This document shows, piece by piece, positions 52,405-62,354 of a stretch of DNA of 64,000 nucleotides (position 1 is its first letter; every line of letters begins with the position of its first letter). The stretch is from the NCBI RefSeq assembly GCF_000237325.1, contig NC_017543.1:248001-312000 (forward strand), read 5' to 3'. Below the pieces are notes generated by a model. It was given only the letters and a program-made list of their open reading frames with translations. It searched no databases and had not been told where the DNA came from. The translations under genes and the position numbers were made by a program. The DNA is from Paenibacillus polymyxa M1. GTDB lineage: Bacteria > Bacillota > Bacilli > Paenibacillales > Paenibacillaceae.

Positions 52405-53295
52405 TTAATCAATAAGAGTAGGTGTACAAAATTCCTCGAATTTGGGAGACCGAAGTTTCCCGTCTTTTGTAAAACATTGAAATTTAACTTTACAGCTAAT
52501 TATGGGATCAAGATACCTCCAACCTTTATTTTCAGTACGAATGAGCTGCTTGGAAATGTGATTAAACGCACGAATAACATCAGAGTTAGGGGGAAATTCA
52601 AGTACACCTGCGTACCGGCCATTTATGGTTAACCCCCAGCCAAATCCACCTTTAAGCCTTATGGAAGCAATTTGACAGATTACGTACTGATAAGCCTTTA
52701 CTTTAACCATATTTTTAGATCGGGTACCTAATTGAATGGAGGCTTCTGGACTATACTGGACGATTCCTTCTAACCCTAACTCTTTTGCTTTCAAAAATAG
52801 TTTTTTTCCATCTTCATAAAGTGGAGTAACAGATAAGGTCTCTGATGCTTTTACTACTGATGATAATGTCTCTCTGCGCTCCATAAAACTCTTCTTCAGC
52901 ATGGGTGTTCCATTTAAATATAAGATATCCCACAGTGGAAAGTGCGCTTTTAATTCTGTCGCTATTTGCTTTACTGCGGACTCTTTCTTTGTATTAAACC
53001 TGGTCATCGCATCGTCCCACCAATATTTCGGAGGTTGATCTGTAGGCTGTGTTAAATCGAATACTATACACTCCCCATCTAGGATCGCTGTTTTAATAGG
53101 AAGCTTTATATAAGCTAACTCCGGAAACCGTGAAGTTATTTCTGTACCATGTCTCGTAAAAGCTCGCACTTTACCATTGTCATAATGAATTAATGATCTA
53201 AAGCCATCCCATTTCAAACTATTAGTATTCCACTTCTTTATTTGATTTGGCTGCAAGGGATGTAGCAGCATTGGTTTTATTGACTGGTTTAACAT
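52405..53295 (-). CDS. ATP-dependent DNA ligase, 296 aa
   Basis: Motif I with the adenylated lysine is LKWDGFRSL (family K-x-D-G). Motif III-like LDGECIVFD, motif IV LEGIVQYSP (family EGxV) and motif V KVKAYQ (K-x-K) follow. The C-terminal 90 residues form the OB-fold (SIRLKGGFGWGLTINGRYAGVLEF). Length fits minimal LigD/LigB-type bacterial ligases without accessory domains. It seals nicked DNA; no Ku or polymerase/nuclease partner is seen nearby. Probably serves replication or repair of the element. Confidence 0.88.
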   Translation of the reverse strand: MLNQSIKPMLLHPLQPNQIKKWNTNSLKWDGFRSLIHYDNGKVRAFTRHGTEITSRFPELAYIKLPIKTAILDGECIVFDLTQPTDQPPKYWWDDAMTRFNTKKESAVKQIATELKAHFPLWDILYLNGTPMLKKSFMERRETLSSVVKASETLSVTPLYEDGKKLFLKAKELGLEGIVQYSPEASIQLGTRSKNMVKVKAYQYVICQIASIRLKGGFGWGLTINGRYAGVLEFPPNSDVIRAFNHISKQLIRTENKGWRYLDPIISCKVKFQCFTKDGKLRSPKFEEFCTPTLID

Positions 53296-53543
53296 TATAC
53301 AATACCCTCCACAATGAACTTATCATGGGAGTGCATTAAAGGATATATGGAATCACAGGATAAATTGAGAATTATATACAATACAACTTACTTGTGTGCA
53401 TCTTATGTAGACCCTTATTGTTAATCCCTCCAGCTTCTGCTGCGGGCAGGTTTTAAAGAAGGGTGCGTAACTAGGAAAGTCAATCGGTTGAGAAAGTGAT
53501 GATTTGCAGAAGTTGAGTGACTGACAGAGGAGATGTAGTAGTC

Positions 53544-53609
53544 AGAGAATGGAAAAGCCCATCACCTTTTTATCGTGGGATATTAGGATGGTGGGCTTTT
53601 CCATTCTCT
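53544..53609. terminator. Bidirectional terminator
   Basis: Long stem: AGAATGGAAAAGCCCATC pairs with GATGGTGGGCTTTTCCATTCT. It lies just past the stop of the minus-strand gene at 53608-53790. Confidence 0.8.
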
Positions 53610-53790
53610 ATGCTTTCTTTGTAAAGGAACCTGACTCACCAGTAAAGGGGTTGAACCAGCCTGATTGACTGAGATCGTTGTATTCTAAGTGTATAACCTC
53701 TTTACCTTGAGCTTTCAAAGTTTCTAACAGCTGCTCTGCATTTTCTAAAACCTTAATATCACATGGTAGTGAGTTTGGCTTTTCCTGCAT
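53608..53790 (-). CDS. Small protein, 60 aa
   Basis: The ATG at 53790 on the minus strand follows GAAAGGGGAAA. The protein is soluble: an N-terminal helical half (ENAEQLLETLKAQGKEVIHLEY), then a Ser/Gly-rich end (GWFNPFTGESGSFTKK). Ends at the bidirectional terminator. Function unknown. Confidence 0.55.
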   Translation of the reverse strand: MQEKPNSLPCDIKVLENAEQLLETLKAQGKEVIHLEYNDLSQSGWFNPFTGESGSFTKKA

Positions 53791-53879
53791 TAGGGTTTCC
53801 CCTTTCAATGTTCACTTTATCTAAGTGTAGCATGGAGGTCGAAAATCTCAAAACAGATTTGGACAAACGAGGCGAAGTA

Positions 53880-54210
53880 TACCATTCAGACGAGTCTTGA
53901 CTGAGACAAGAGACAGGGTAAACTCCCGGGTTGGTAATAAGCAAACGCATCGATTCTCCAAACGGATAAATCATAAATACCTGTGTTACCGCTCAACAAA
54001 GTGAACAAAGGCCAAGAACTCATAAGGCTACACTGAATGGCATGCCTGATTAACTTCGGAACTTTTTAAAACCGTTAAGTGGGAACTAAGTCGTAAGGCG
54101 AGCCTCTTCAGAGTGCTCCATTTTTATAGTGCAGCACATACACGTGTGGCGTACGGTTTGGAGCAGAGGAAAAGGGAGGGATCACATCAAACCCTTATCT
54201 ATCGCTAAAT
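53880..54210 (+). mobile_element. Remnant of a group II intron (3' part)
   Basis: The end CCCTTATCTATCGCTAAAT closely resembles the 3' end of the intron at 9367-12200 (ACCTATCGCAAT). Upstream there is a decayed domain V-like stretch (GTGTGGCGTACGG) and GAACTCATAAGG. No reverse transcriptase remains. The rest of 53800-54583 shows no gene. Confidence 0.6.
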
Positions 54211-54583
54211 ATTTTAATATAATAAAAGGCACTCCATTCGTTAAGTTCTCTTTTATAAAAAATCTCCGAAACTATTTTGTGATCCAGACCCTTCATGATA
54301 CACTTTATGTGTAAACTCATAGAGTGATCCATAACCCCATCTCCGAATTGAGTGGTACCGACTAAAGAGCATTTTCTTTGATTCTGGAGAAATCAAGGGA
54401 TAATTGTTTAAATAAACCTCAAATCACATTTATGTAGTTTGCTAAAATTCTTATACCAAGTGGGATTGGAGTCTTTCTGAAAAATGAGACTACTAGCCGT
54501 TCTGCTTCTCTTGCATTAAACACTTCGTTAGCGCCCCCAATTTCGATGACTATGTCAGAACTTCATACGATTGAAAAGGGCAA

Positions 54584-55774
54584 TTGAGCCAATTCATTAA
54601 AACCTCATTGTTAGCGACGTCCCTTTTAAATAATTCGAATATAAATATTTCAGTTAAACAGATAGAAGGAGACTATAAAAACATGTTTAAACTAGAGAAA
54701 ACCCATGGAGTGCATGCAGAAGGAGTAAAGAAGCGTGAACATGTTACTAAGGCGGCATTAGCTTCATTGAGATTAGCTCTCAAGGCTTATTTCAACACTT
54801 ACTATATCTGTAGTAAAAAAAGATTGGTAAGTAGTATGTGTGTCACACCCTCTGACCCGTTCTATGATATTAGTATGGATCAAATAGATAGGCTTTGTGA
54901 AAATGTTGACTATCAAGAGCAATATATGCAGACCATTTTTCATTTCCACCATTTTTTTGAATTATTCTTAAAAGACATTCTTAGGAGGGTTCATGTTAAC
55001 TTAGCAAACAAGATTATGCTTAATGGTAAAGATTCATCTGAAATATTAAAGGTACTATTAAATAGTGGAGACGTGGATATTAAACAGGACAACACTGCTG
55101 AGTTTGCTGTAGCTCTAGACAGAGTTTGTACTTTATCCAAAAGGACTGATGGTTCTGTACCTATCGTCGTAAAGACAATTACCGACTATAAAAATACTTT
55201 GAAAGATCTTAATACATTGAGGAATAAGGCATGGCATAAAGGGATTTACATTCTAAAAATTACAGAATTAGATCAGTTTATTTCTCAAAATATCTTACCT
55301 TTACTTGTTAAGGTTTTGAAAACAACTCAATATGGAGATTTGGAAAAGTATTGGAAATACGAGGAGGTCGAGTTTGACCCTATAAATGAAATTATATCTG
55401 CTGGTTGTTCAGGAGTAGTTGATTATAAACGTATTGCTTTTTTTAAGTCTTATGGTCTTGCTTGTTATAGGATACCTAGGTGGAATTACGATTTATTGGA
55501 CATAAAAGCAAAAGCAAAAGCGATTGTTAGAACAGTACATGATCTCAAACTTGAGACATGTTATGTATGCAATGAAGAAACACTGTTAGTCAGCACTGTA
55601 AGTGATCATGAAATTGATCAAGAAGGAAACTTTTTGGGAGCATGGTGGAACACAACAGCAGCTGAATGCCTCAATTGTACGCTATCTGTGTTTCCCGATG
55701 CCGGTGAGCCAAAGGACTACGGTGTAAAAAAAGAAGTACTTTGGAAATCTGGGGACTATGAATACGAAACTTGA
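54584..55774 (+). CDS. HEPN-like protein with C-terminal zinc ribbon, 396 aa
   Basis: The TTG start follows AAAAGGG. The helical N-terminal two thirds contain HFHHFFELFLKDIL (about 120-133) and RNKAWH (Arg213-His218), matching the R-x4-6-H motif of HEPN ribonuclease domains with an upstream acidic helix. The C-terminal part has CYVC and CLNC pairs, a likely zinc ribbon. HEPN proteins are often RNA-cutting effectors in defence. Without structure prediction this stays tentative; the motif is short. Confidence 0.6.
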   Translation: MSQFIKTSLLATSLLNNSNINISVKQIEGDYKNMFKLEKTHGVHAEGVKKREHVTKAALASLRLALKAYFNTYYICSKKRLVSSMCVTPSDPFYDISMDQIDRLCENVDYQEQYMQTIFHFHHFFELFLKDILRRVHVNLANKIMLNGKDSSEILKVLLNSGDVDIKQDNTAEFAVALDRVCTLSKRTDGSVPIVVKTITDYKNTLKDLNTLRNKAWHKGIYILKITELDQFISQNILPLLVKVLKTTQYGDLEKYWKYEEVEFDPINEIISAGCSGVVDYKRIAFFKSYGLACYRIPRWNYDLLDIKAKAKAIVRTVHDLKLETCYVCNEETLLVSTVSDHEIDQEGNFLGAWWNTTAAECLNCTLSVFPDAGEPKDYGVKKEVLWKSGDYEYET

Positions 55775-55887
55775 TCGTGTCTTGCCATTTAAAGAAAGAT
55801 GGATAATGACGATATAAATCTTAAAGAATATTTAACCTTCAATTTCTTTAATAGATTTAATTTTTTAAAAAATTTGAGGATGTGAAA

Positions 55888-56538
55888 ATGATGTTGACTC
55901 AAAAAATGGCGAGCTGGTTGAGTATAGATGGTGGGGGCATTGACCGTACACTAAAACTAAATCAAGTATCTAATGTGCAGGATTATATAAAGAAGAAGAA
56001 GGTACGCTCAAAGATAATGCAAGGGCATGAATCTGTTATACTCCCAATTGAATACAAATTTAAAAATTCCGACCTACAAGCAATTCAATGGGCAGCTGAG
56101 AGCGTGACAATGATGGCTCTAAAAGATTATTCTATAACCTTGGGAGCAAATGATTTTCCGCTCATGAATGGATACACGATGAATCTAGAAAATTCAGATA
56201 GCATATGGCTAACATTGGAAAGCCAAGGGTTTCGTGAGGTTCTTCATGCTCGATTTGAACTTAATAAATTCAATCTGACGGAAGCCCTTTATGCGCTTGA
56301 AATTCCCACTGATACTTACTTTGGCAAAAAACAAAAATTATTACTTAGATTCGATGTAAGAGAAAGGAAAGAACTTCTTATTATTAAAAAGTCACTCTCC
56401 ATATTGGCATATCAAAGATTGGTGCGTGAGCCTCACGGCGATCTGTTTGCACAAGAACTGGAGTCAACCTATAAAGATGCGTTAAATGATTTAACAAGAT
56501 GGATAAAGGGTCTAAATGATGATTCTTCCTCTAATTAA
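55888..56538 (+). CDS. Unknown protein, 216 aa
   Basis: The start is ATG 55888 (or 55891), seven bases after GAGGA; a GTG at 55882 is too close. It is a soluble, slightly basic N-terminus with mostly alpha/beta content (LPIEYKFKNSDLQAIQWAAESVTMMAL). No cysteines or known motif. It lies 113 bases after the HEPN-like gene, so they may form a unit; the terminator at 56550-56590 closes it. Confidence 0.55.
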   Translation: MMLTQKMASWLSIDGGGIDRTLKLNQVSNVQDYIKKKKVRSKIMQGHESVILPIEYKFKNSDLQAIQWAAESVTMMALKDYSITLGANDFPLMNGYTMNLENSDSIWLTLESQGFREVLHARFELNKFNLTEALYALEIPTDTYFGKKQKLLLRFDVRERKELLIIKKSLSILAYQRLVREPHGDLFAQELESTYKDALNDLTRWIKGLNDDSSSN

Positions 56539-56549
56539 CATGATAAAGG

Positions 56550-56590
56550 TAGGCGTGAAGTGATTTTTATATCGCATCACGCCTTTTTTA
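56550..56590 (+). terminator. Intrinsic terminator
   Basis: AGGCGTGA...GTGAT pairs with ATCGCATCACGCCT, followed by a T-run. The following 56591-56850 shows no gene. Confidence 0.8.
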
Positions 56591-56850
56591 TTGTTTGTTC
56601 TATGTTTATCTGAACGGAACCTGTCACCTTATGGGTTTTCCAACACTGCAATCTAAATTCCACCCAGTGTGTTTATAGTTTGATCAATTTAATTTGATCA
56701 TTTAAGCTTGGAAGGCAATAGTGATATCTACTGGATTTAACTGAATCACTTTATAATATGTTCAGATTTTAATTCGGAAGTTCTTAAATCTAAGTCAAGT
56801 TACTGTTAAGGACTAAATAATGAAGATTTATAGGAAATGGTGGGGAAAGT

Positions 56851-57798
56851 ATGCAAACCATAATAGAAATATACAAAAGTATCTTGAGTGGTAGGACAAA
56901 TAGATTTCCAAACTATACATGGGAATCTGAAGAGGAATCAATTCAAATTTTTAAGGTTTGCTTTCGATACTTAGTGACTGAACGCTTAAAGTTCGATAGA
57001 GAAGAACTGATAAGTAAATTAAACGCAAACTTTATTTTCAAATACAAACTATCCACCCCCTTCTCAAATTTTTTATCAAGTAATCCATATAAGGCGGTTA
57101 CTATCGCTTTTCCTGAATGGAGAGTTGAGCCTTGGGAATTGAAGACAGTCCCGTCTGGTACTTGGGATAATATTAATAACATAAAGAATGCCAGCATCCA
57201 ATATTACAAAAAAAATAATCTATCAAGAACCGATTTGATTAATGGTGAAAGAGAAGCAGGATTATCTAGGTTTGTGGCAGCTTATAGAAGACTTAATCAG
57301 AATAAAACCAATGGTGATATTGATAATGATCCAGACTATTATTTTGAGTATTTAAAGGTAGTTTTTCCTTATCATAATTTTCGTATATGGGAGTTTAAAA
57401 GGGTTTCTATTGATCTTTGGTCTGACCAAGACATTAAAGAAGGATTTTTAGACTTTTTTCATGAACTAAAATGGAGCAAGTCAGAGGTGATTGAAAAAAT
57501 TCACAGAGACTTATTTGACAAGACTGGGCTAGCATATTTATTTAAGGTGAAATTCAAAAGAAACTGTGCAGCTCTGTTGGAGTTTTTATATAATGAACCC
57601 ATGAAAGATATGCGCAACCTTCGTGTCTTAAGAGCTCCTAAAAGAAAATTGCTTCCAAACGATATAAGGGTAATAAGAGAAATGTATAAGATAAATAATA
57701 GTGAAAAGACTAGAAAGAGTCTTGCTGTTAAATACAAAGTGCATGAATCCACTATTAGAAACATATGGAATAGAAGCACTTGGAAAAACATTGAATGA
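56851..57798 (+). CDS. Unknown protein with C-terminal helix-turn-helix, 315 aa
   Basis: The ATG at 56851 follows GTGGGGAAAG. It holds three related segments of about 80 residues, each with a pattern like IYKSILSGRTNRFPNYTW ... YLVTERL / EPWELK / IWEFKR, which resembles Bacillus proteins annotated DUF4046, from memory. The C-terminal 50 residues (LPNDIRVIREMYK ... SLAVKYKVHESTIRNIW) read as a helix-turn-helix of the kind attached to homing endonucleases. DNA binding is likely; no catalytic motif is seen. Confidence 0.6.
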   Translation: MQTIIEIYKSILSGRTNRFPNYTWESEEESIQIFKVCFRYLVTERLKFDREELISKLNANFIFKYKLSTPFSNFLSSNPYKAVTIAFPEWRVEPWELKTVPSGTWDNINNIKNASIQYYKKNNLSRTDLINGEREAGLSRFVAAYRRLNQNKTNGDIDNDPDYYFEYLKVVFPYHNFRIWEFKRVSIDLWSDQDIKEGFLDFFHELKWSKSEVIEKIHRDLFDKTGLAYLFKVKFKRNCAALLEFLYNEPMKDMRNLRVLRAPKRKLLPNDIRVIREMYKINNSEKTRKSLAVKYKVHESTIRNIWNRSTWKNIE

Positions 57799-58025
57799 GT
57801 GTTTACTTTACTTCTTGATGGTCTAGGAATCAGTCGATTAATGTTTTTAGCTAACGGGAGTATAATTAAAACAGTGAAATGTGTTTGTGTCTTTTTATGT
57901 CTTCGAAAAAAGACTCGTCTTGTTTTAAAGAATGTCCACACTGCTTCTGTATATATCAAGCCAACAGATGCTTTGTTATAATCCTGTTTGGATTAATCAT
58001 GAATGTATGAGGAGGTTATTAACCA

Positions 58026-58313
58026 ATGAGCGATTGGAATGAGGAGAAGGCCCTGAAACGGAGTGATATTGATCAAGTGACTGGCGTAATCCATAAGATT
58101 TTACATGAGACGATCGACCAGCTAGGTATAGCTTACGGCATCGTTAGTGAATTTAGTTATAACTCTGAGGAGCCGCCATCCTGGACCGTTAGTATCGATG
58201 ACTCCAAAACCGTGCTCAACCCATCCCTCCTGTTCCAATATATGAAACAGCATAGGAATTTAAACGATGCGTTAACTCAGTTTATGCGTGATCACTTCTC
58301 ATATTTCGCTTGA
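58026..58313 (+). CDS. Unknown protein, 95 aa
   Basis: The ATG at 58026 follows GAGGAGGT, with a TATAAT box at 57977-57982. It is a small acidic soluble protein, helical at both ends with a short beta hairpin in the middle (PPSWTVSIDDSKTV). Its base composition is less AT-rich than its neighbours, suggesting a separate origin. Function unknown. Confidence 0.6.
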   Translation: MSDWNEEKALKRSDIDQVTGVIHKILHETIDQLGIAYGIVSEFSYNSEEPPSWTVSIDDSKTVLNPSLLFQYMKQHRNLNDALTQFMRDHFSYFA

Positions 58314-58929
58314 ATAAAGCATCAAAAGTGAAGGATACTTTACAAGCGTGATACGGGAAGTTTATCACTGATTGGTAGCATTTAAATTCCGATTTAATAA
58401 CTTGTCATTCGGCCACTATAAAACGAAGCGGGATACATAGTAGCATCATTATAAAGAAGCAAGGGTGTCTCGTGACTGATTCAGGGGTAGTACCGTTTTC
58501 TGAGCTCTATAAAAGCTCCCCCGCTGTAAGATAGGAATTGGGATTCTCCAATTAGAATAAGCGATTTATGTCACCATGTTTCGTGTGAGAAAATTAAAGT
58601 TAGGATAACTCCAAAAGAGATCCTAAGCATAATTAGTTCTCTAATCACACAGTTATAACACGGGTCCTCTGATTATTCTGGCATAGTCCGACCAGCCAAG
58701 CAGATGGCGTATGAACCCATCAACCAATCATATAAATAATGGGATGGTTTATAGGCAATACGCCAAGTTAAGAATAACAAAAAGATTACCCAAAAAAGAA
58801 AAATGGGACTTTTCAGCCTCTTCAGCAAAGTATTTCCCCTCACTCCATTTACAATTATTGTACAATATCAATGTGCAGATCTTCAGAAGCCTTCAGGAAA
58901 ATATGCGTGACAAGGAAGGAGCTTTTAGT
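58314..58929. other. Non-coding stretch with small hairpins
   Basis: No convincing gene; a frame open from 58711 has no ribosome site until the ATG at 58930. Several short hairpins are visible (GAGCT/AGCTC near 58500; AATTGG/CCAATT near 58537). It may be decayed mobile DNA. Confidence 0.4.
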
Positions 58930-59046
58930 ATGACTACTGCCCTGCTTATAGTAATAGTGGGTATTGTTTTTTTTGTAGCGCTTTTTACTTTCTTAATTAT
59001 TGTTATCAAAAGGTGGACTAACAGGGATCGAAATAAGATGAATTAA
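58930..59046 (+). CDS. Single-pass membrane micro-protein, 38 aa
   Basis: The ATG at 58930 follows a strong site AAGGAAGGAG nine bases upstream. The product is almost entirely one membrane helix (LLIVIVGIVFFVALFTFLIIV) with a basic tail (KRWTNRDRNK). The longer frame from 58711 lacks any start signal. The terminator at 59086-59119 follows. It could be a small regulator or a membrane-active peptide. Confidence 0.55.
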   Translation: MTTALLIVIVGIVFFVALFTFLIIVIKRWTNRDRNKMN

Positions 59047-59085
59047 TCAGTTAGGAGTTCTTTACGGGTGATCAAAATGAAGAAA

Positions 59086-59119
59086 GACGTTTCTGGGAAA
59101 CCGGAAGCGTCATTTTTTT
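59086..59119 (+). terminator. Intrinsic terminator
   Basis: GACGTTTC pairs with GGAAGCGTC (inner GGGAAACC loop region), followed by a T-run. Confidence 0.75.
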
Positions 59120-59159
59120 GGGTTGCTGGAGTTTGACAACACATTCAAATTTTCGTGTT

Positions 59160-59470
59160 TCTAAGGCCTTACATCAGATCCCGCAGTTGGCTTGCTTTAA
59201 TTCGACGAACATTTCGGAGTAGCCTTTCGGGATCGGTGACTAACCGGCAGCGGAGCGATGAGCAGGCAAGATAAGTATTCTATTGGGAGAACAGTAGCTC
59301 TAAGGCGGGAAGAGCACCCACATAAGAGGCAGTATGTACCCCTCTGGAACGCTACTCTCACCGATAACTAGATTGACTACGCTGGGAGAATGCGCCCAGC
59401 AATGGAGTTAATTTAACGCTTATTCACGGAGCGTTATCTGTGAGCCAAATCAAAGAGGCAAATGTCATTA
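59160..59470 (+). other. GC-richer non-coding block with several hairpins
   Basis: No open frame of note. It is visibly richer in G and C than its surroundings and contains hairpins GCTCT/AGAGC (about 59299-59317), GCTGGG/CCCAGC (about 59380-59401) and AACGC/GCGTT (about 59416-59436). Possible structured RNA or decayed mobile element. The rest of 59471-59730 holds no gene. Confidence 0.4.
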
Positions 59471-59730
59471 ATGGCTCTATATTATTTTCATAAATATAGT
59501 TGGTTAAGTTCATAACTATATACGGTGAGCATTTATGCTGCCTAATAAAAGACCGACAGTCCCACATGCCTATTATATTCTGATCCATATATTTATGAAG
59601 AAACGAATCAGCAAAGATATAAATTTCTTATGTCAAAACTAGTTGAACTTAGTGGGGGGCTAAGCATGTCTATTTTGTTTACTATTATAGTATAATTGAC
59701 TTTATTAGAGTAAAAGGAGCAGAATAACAT

Positions 59731-60201
59731 ATGCGTTTAGTTGAGCCTTTCGTAATGACATACACGTTAAATAGTGGAATCAAAGGATCTATTGCATTGT
59801 CCAACAAACAAATACAGGATTGGATGGAATCTTATAGAATAGGCAGTAAATTCGTGACGTCAGTTGGCAAAGAATATTTTGGATTAAATCCGGAGCTTGT
59901 AGCAGACTTTAAGGTACATAATGAATTTAGTGAGCAAAGGGAACATTTATCAGTGAATCAAATAACGACAAACAAGGAAAATGAACAGTTGAAAAATGCT
60001 TATAGTCAGTATGAGACATTGATTCAGGTGGAGTGTAAATGTGGGGAATCCTATGTCGCTAAATCAACGTTTAAGAGGAGTAAATGGGGCTGCAGAAGTT
60101 GTGGCGAAATTGTTTTCTTAGACAGAAATAAAGGGCAAGTTAATACTGTGGAAGGTAAAGCGTGGTATATGACAAATAGGTATTTTGTTGAGAGGAATTA
60201 A
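59731..60201 (+). CDS. Unknown protein with zinc-ribbon-like C-terminal part, 156 aa
   Basis: The ATG at 59731 follows AAAGGAGC. The N-terminal 80 residues are soluble without motif. Residues about 100-128 carry CKCGESYVAKSTF...WGCRSCGE, a CxC...CxxC zinc-ribbon pattern seen in small DNA- or RNA-associated proteins. Nothing more specific can be said. Its own promoter region is very AT-rich. Confidence 0.6.
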   Translation: MRLVEPFVMTYTLNSGIKGSIALSNKQIQDWMESYRIGSKFVTSVGKEYFGLNPELVADFKVHNEFSEQREHLSVNQITTNKENEQLKNAYSQYETLIQVECKCGESYVAKSTFKRSKWGCRSCGEIVFLDRNKGQVNTVEGKAWYMTNRYFVERN

Positions 60202-60646
60202 CTTAAATTATTGAACGGTAATTAAGTGCATTAGATACTAAATTATAAAGTTAGAACTACCTTAATGAAATGAAGTTGAAGGTTTATCGATACTTAATTC
60301 AATTGTGTAAAGAAATTGGCCCACTATGCGGATCGCTTAGAACATAACAAATTTGACAAAGCTGCCTTCGCCAAGATCGTCGAGCTAAGCCGGATCGATA
60401 TCCTGAACACCGACCGTCAACCTTTGGATGCCTGGTGAAGCTTCTGGCCGTAAATAATGTTGAAGAGGTATATAAAGGTCATTTAAGCTCCTGGTATAGA
60501 TAGCAAGAGGGTTTGCCTTTAAAGTTGTACACTTCGTCAGATCAGAAAGTCTCTTCCTGCATTAATTAGAGTTCAATTCACCTGTATGTTAAACTTGCAA
60601 GAAGTTATCTGCTATTTATCTATTTATAAGGGAGCGGAAAAATGAT
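60202..60646 (+). other. Gene debris
   Basis: Contains a 39-codon in-frame tail (60322-60438) reading HYADRLEHNKFDKAAFAKI and ending LDAW before TGA, the C-terminus of a lost gene, GC-richer than its surroundings. No complete gene. Confidence 0.45.
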
Positions 60647-61535
60647 ATGGGTAAAAAGAAAAAAACATTACCCGCCAATTTTGATATGATCTGGTTAAAA
60701 CGAATGATATATCTGCCTTAAAAAAGGTATTTGAGCTATGCTAATGGGATGCCCGAGGGGGTTACAGCAAAGGTACCGCCCTCAGCTTCCGGCAAATACC
60801 GGATGAAATGGTTCGCTGGCTTGTGGAGAAGGGGGCTGACATCAACGCTGCCGACAACTATAAGCGCACCCCTATTCATGCCCAAGCTGCAACCTGGTCC
60901 GGAAATGCTCTTCTTACTCCTTGAGCTAGGCGCGGATCTGGAAGCTCTTGATTACCAGAATGAGACACCGCTGCACTCAGCAGCAGCTTCTTACCGGACC
61001 AAAGCAGTGCGGGATCTGGTGATCCGCGGTGCAAATGTCCATGCAGAAAATAAGCAGAAAAACACACCTCTCGCCAAAGGATTATTACAATGCCGGAATA
61101 TCAATATAGTTCACATGGCAGAAATCTCGGGAATTATGCTGGATGCCGGAGCTGCAATCACGCCGGGGATGAAGGAATCCGTGCGGCGAATTGCCAAGGA
61201 TTTTGAATTCGTCAGAACAAATTACAATAAAGATCAGGTGGAGGAAACTGAAAATGCTCTCCTGGAGCTATACCGGCAATTTGATGATGAGCCTATAGCG
61301 AAACTGGAGAAACATGATGGAATCTCTCCCATCATGGTAACGGCAGCCTCATGGCCCGCAAAGCACCAGGAGCTATGGGATGTTCTCGTCCCTGCTTCAG
61401 GACACGCGAAAACGGTGCAGGGAGAGGTTATCCGAATCACAGGGCGGGTGGGCTCATGAAATACTTAATAACGGCCGGGGAAACTGGGATGCCAATTACC
61501 GTAAAATGCTGGATGCACTGATCTTGCCAGATTAA
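60647..61535 (+). pseudogene. Ankyrin-repeat protein gene with several frame breaks
   Basis: ATG 60647 with ribosome site GGGAGCGG opens MGKKKKTLPANFD. Then stops and frame changes occur, but all parts are present in order: SALKKVFELC, RQIPDEMVRWLVEKGADINAADNYKR..., LLLELGADLEALDYQNETPLHSAA, DLVIRGANVHAENKQKNTPLAKG, and in another frame HEILNNGRGNWDANYRK to TAA 61533. These are ankyrin repeats. At least three frame breaks and one stop make it non-functional. Base composition is GC-richer than the element, suggesting capture from a chromosome. Confidence 0.8.
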
Positions 61536-61678
61536 GCGGGCTGGCGGTGCAATGGGCACTTGCCAATCCTCAGCACATTTCTATGACACAACCCGATTAT
61601 TCCCGTTAAATCTTCTGTAAGAGAAGAACATGCTGTGTTCAGATGAATTATATCTTCCTCCATAAAAACTTAGGGATC

Positions 61679-62206
61679 TTAGAATCTATTCCTTTGAGGC
61701 GTTACTTTGGGAGAATCAGTTTCTGACACACCCCATGTTGTGACATGCACTATGTCGCCGTTAGCTCTCCATTGTATTTCATAATTTCCTGAGCGCAGCC
61801 CTAGTGAAAAAGAATTTACACTATCCCAGAGCAATTTTTTATGAGCGCCAATCGTCTTAACAATATATTGTTTTCCACTGTCTGTATGCACCAGGCTAAA
61901 AGTAATGGTTGAATCACCAGTGTTTTTCGCAAAAATTTTAAGATGCCCGTATCCAGGATCTAATACAAAGCGTGATACTGGGTTCTTCTCATTGTCGAAC
62001 ATGTCATTAAAAACATCACTTGCTCTTTGCGGAGTGATTACATGGTCACCAGTAGTTGTTATAACAGCGCCTTGAGTCGCCGCATTCGATGCTGCAGAAT
62101 CAGTTACAGCACCATCAGAATCTGCAAGGATCGCACAGGGCACGGCAATAGCTCCCCCAATTAAACCTAAAACCAAGACTGATGAAACTAAGTAAATTTT
62201 TTTCAT
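61679..62206 (-). CDS. Secreted protein, 175 aa
   Basis: The ATG at 62206 on the minus strand follows GGAGGAAAAAT. A signal peptide (MKKIYLVSSVLVLGLIGGAIA) ends near residue 28. The mature part is a small beta-rich domain (FAKNTGDSTITFSLVHTDSGKQY; GLRSGNYEIQWRANGD) resembling beta-sandwich exported proteins. One cysteine near the signal cleavage site does not form a clear lipobox. Function unknown. Confidence 0.65.
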   Translation of the reverse strand: MKKIYLVSSVLVLGLIGGAIAVPCAILADSDGAVTDSAASNAATQGAVITTTGDHVITPQRASDVFNDMFDNEKNPVSRFVLDPGYGHLKIFAKNTGDSTITFSLVHTDSGKQYIVKTIGAHKKLLWDSVNSFSLGLRSGNYEIQWRANGDIVHVTTWGVSETDSPKVTPQRNRF

Positions 62207-62354
62207 GAATTTTTCCTCCTATCGAACTATAATAGATTCCGTATGGAATACCCATGGATTGATTGGGTTATCTTGTTTTTGCCATACAGCATTAACGCAT
62301 TGCTTAGTCGTCATATGTATAAAGCCCGGCGTTTAGCGCAGGTGTCTTGTCCAT

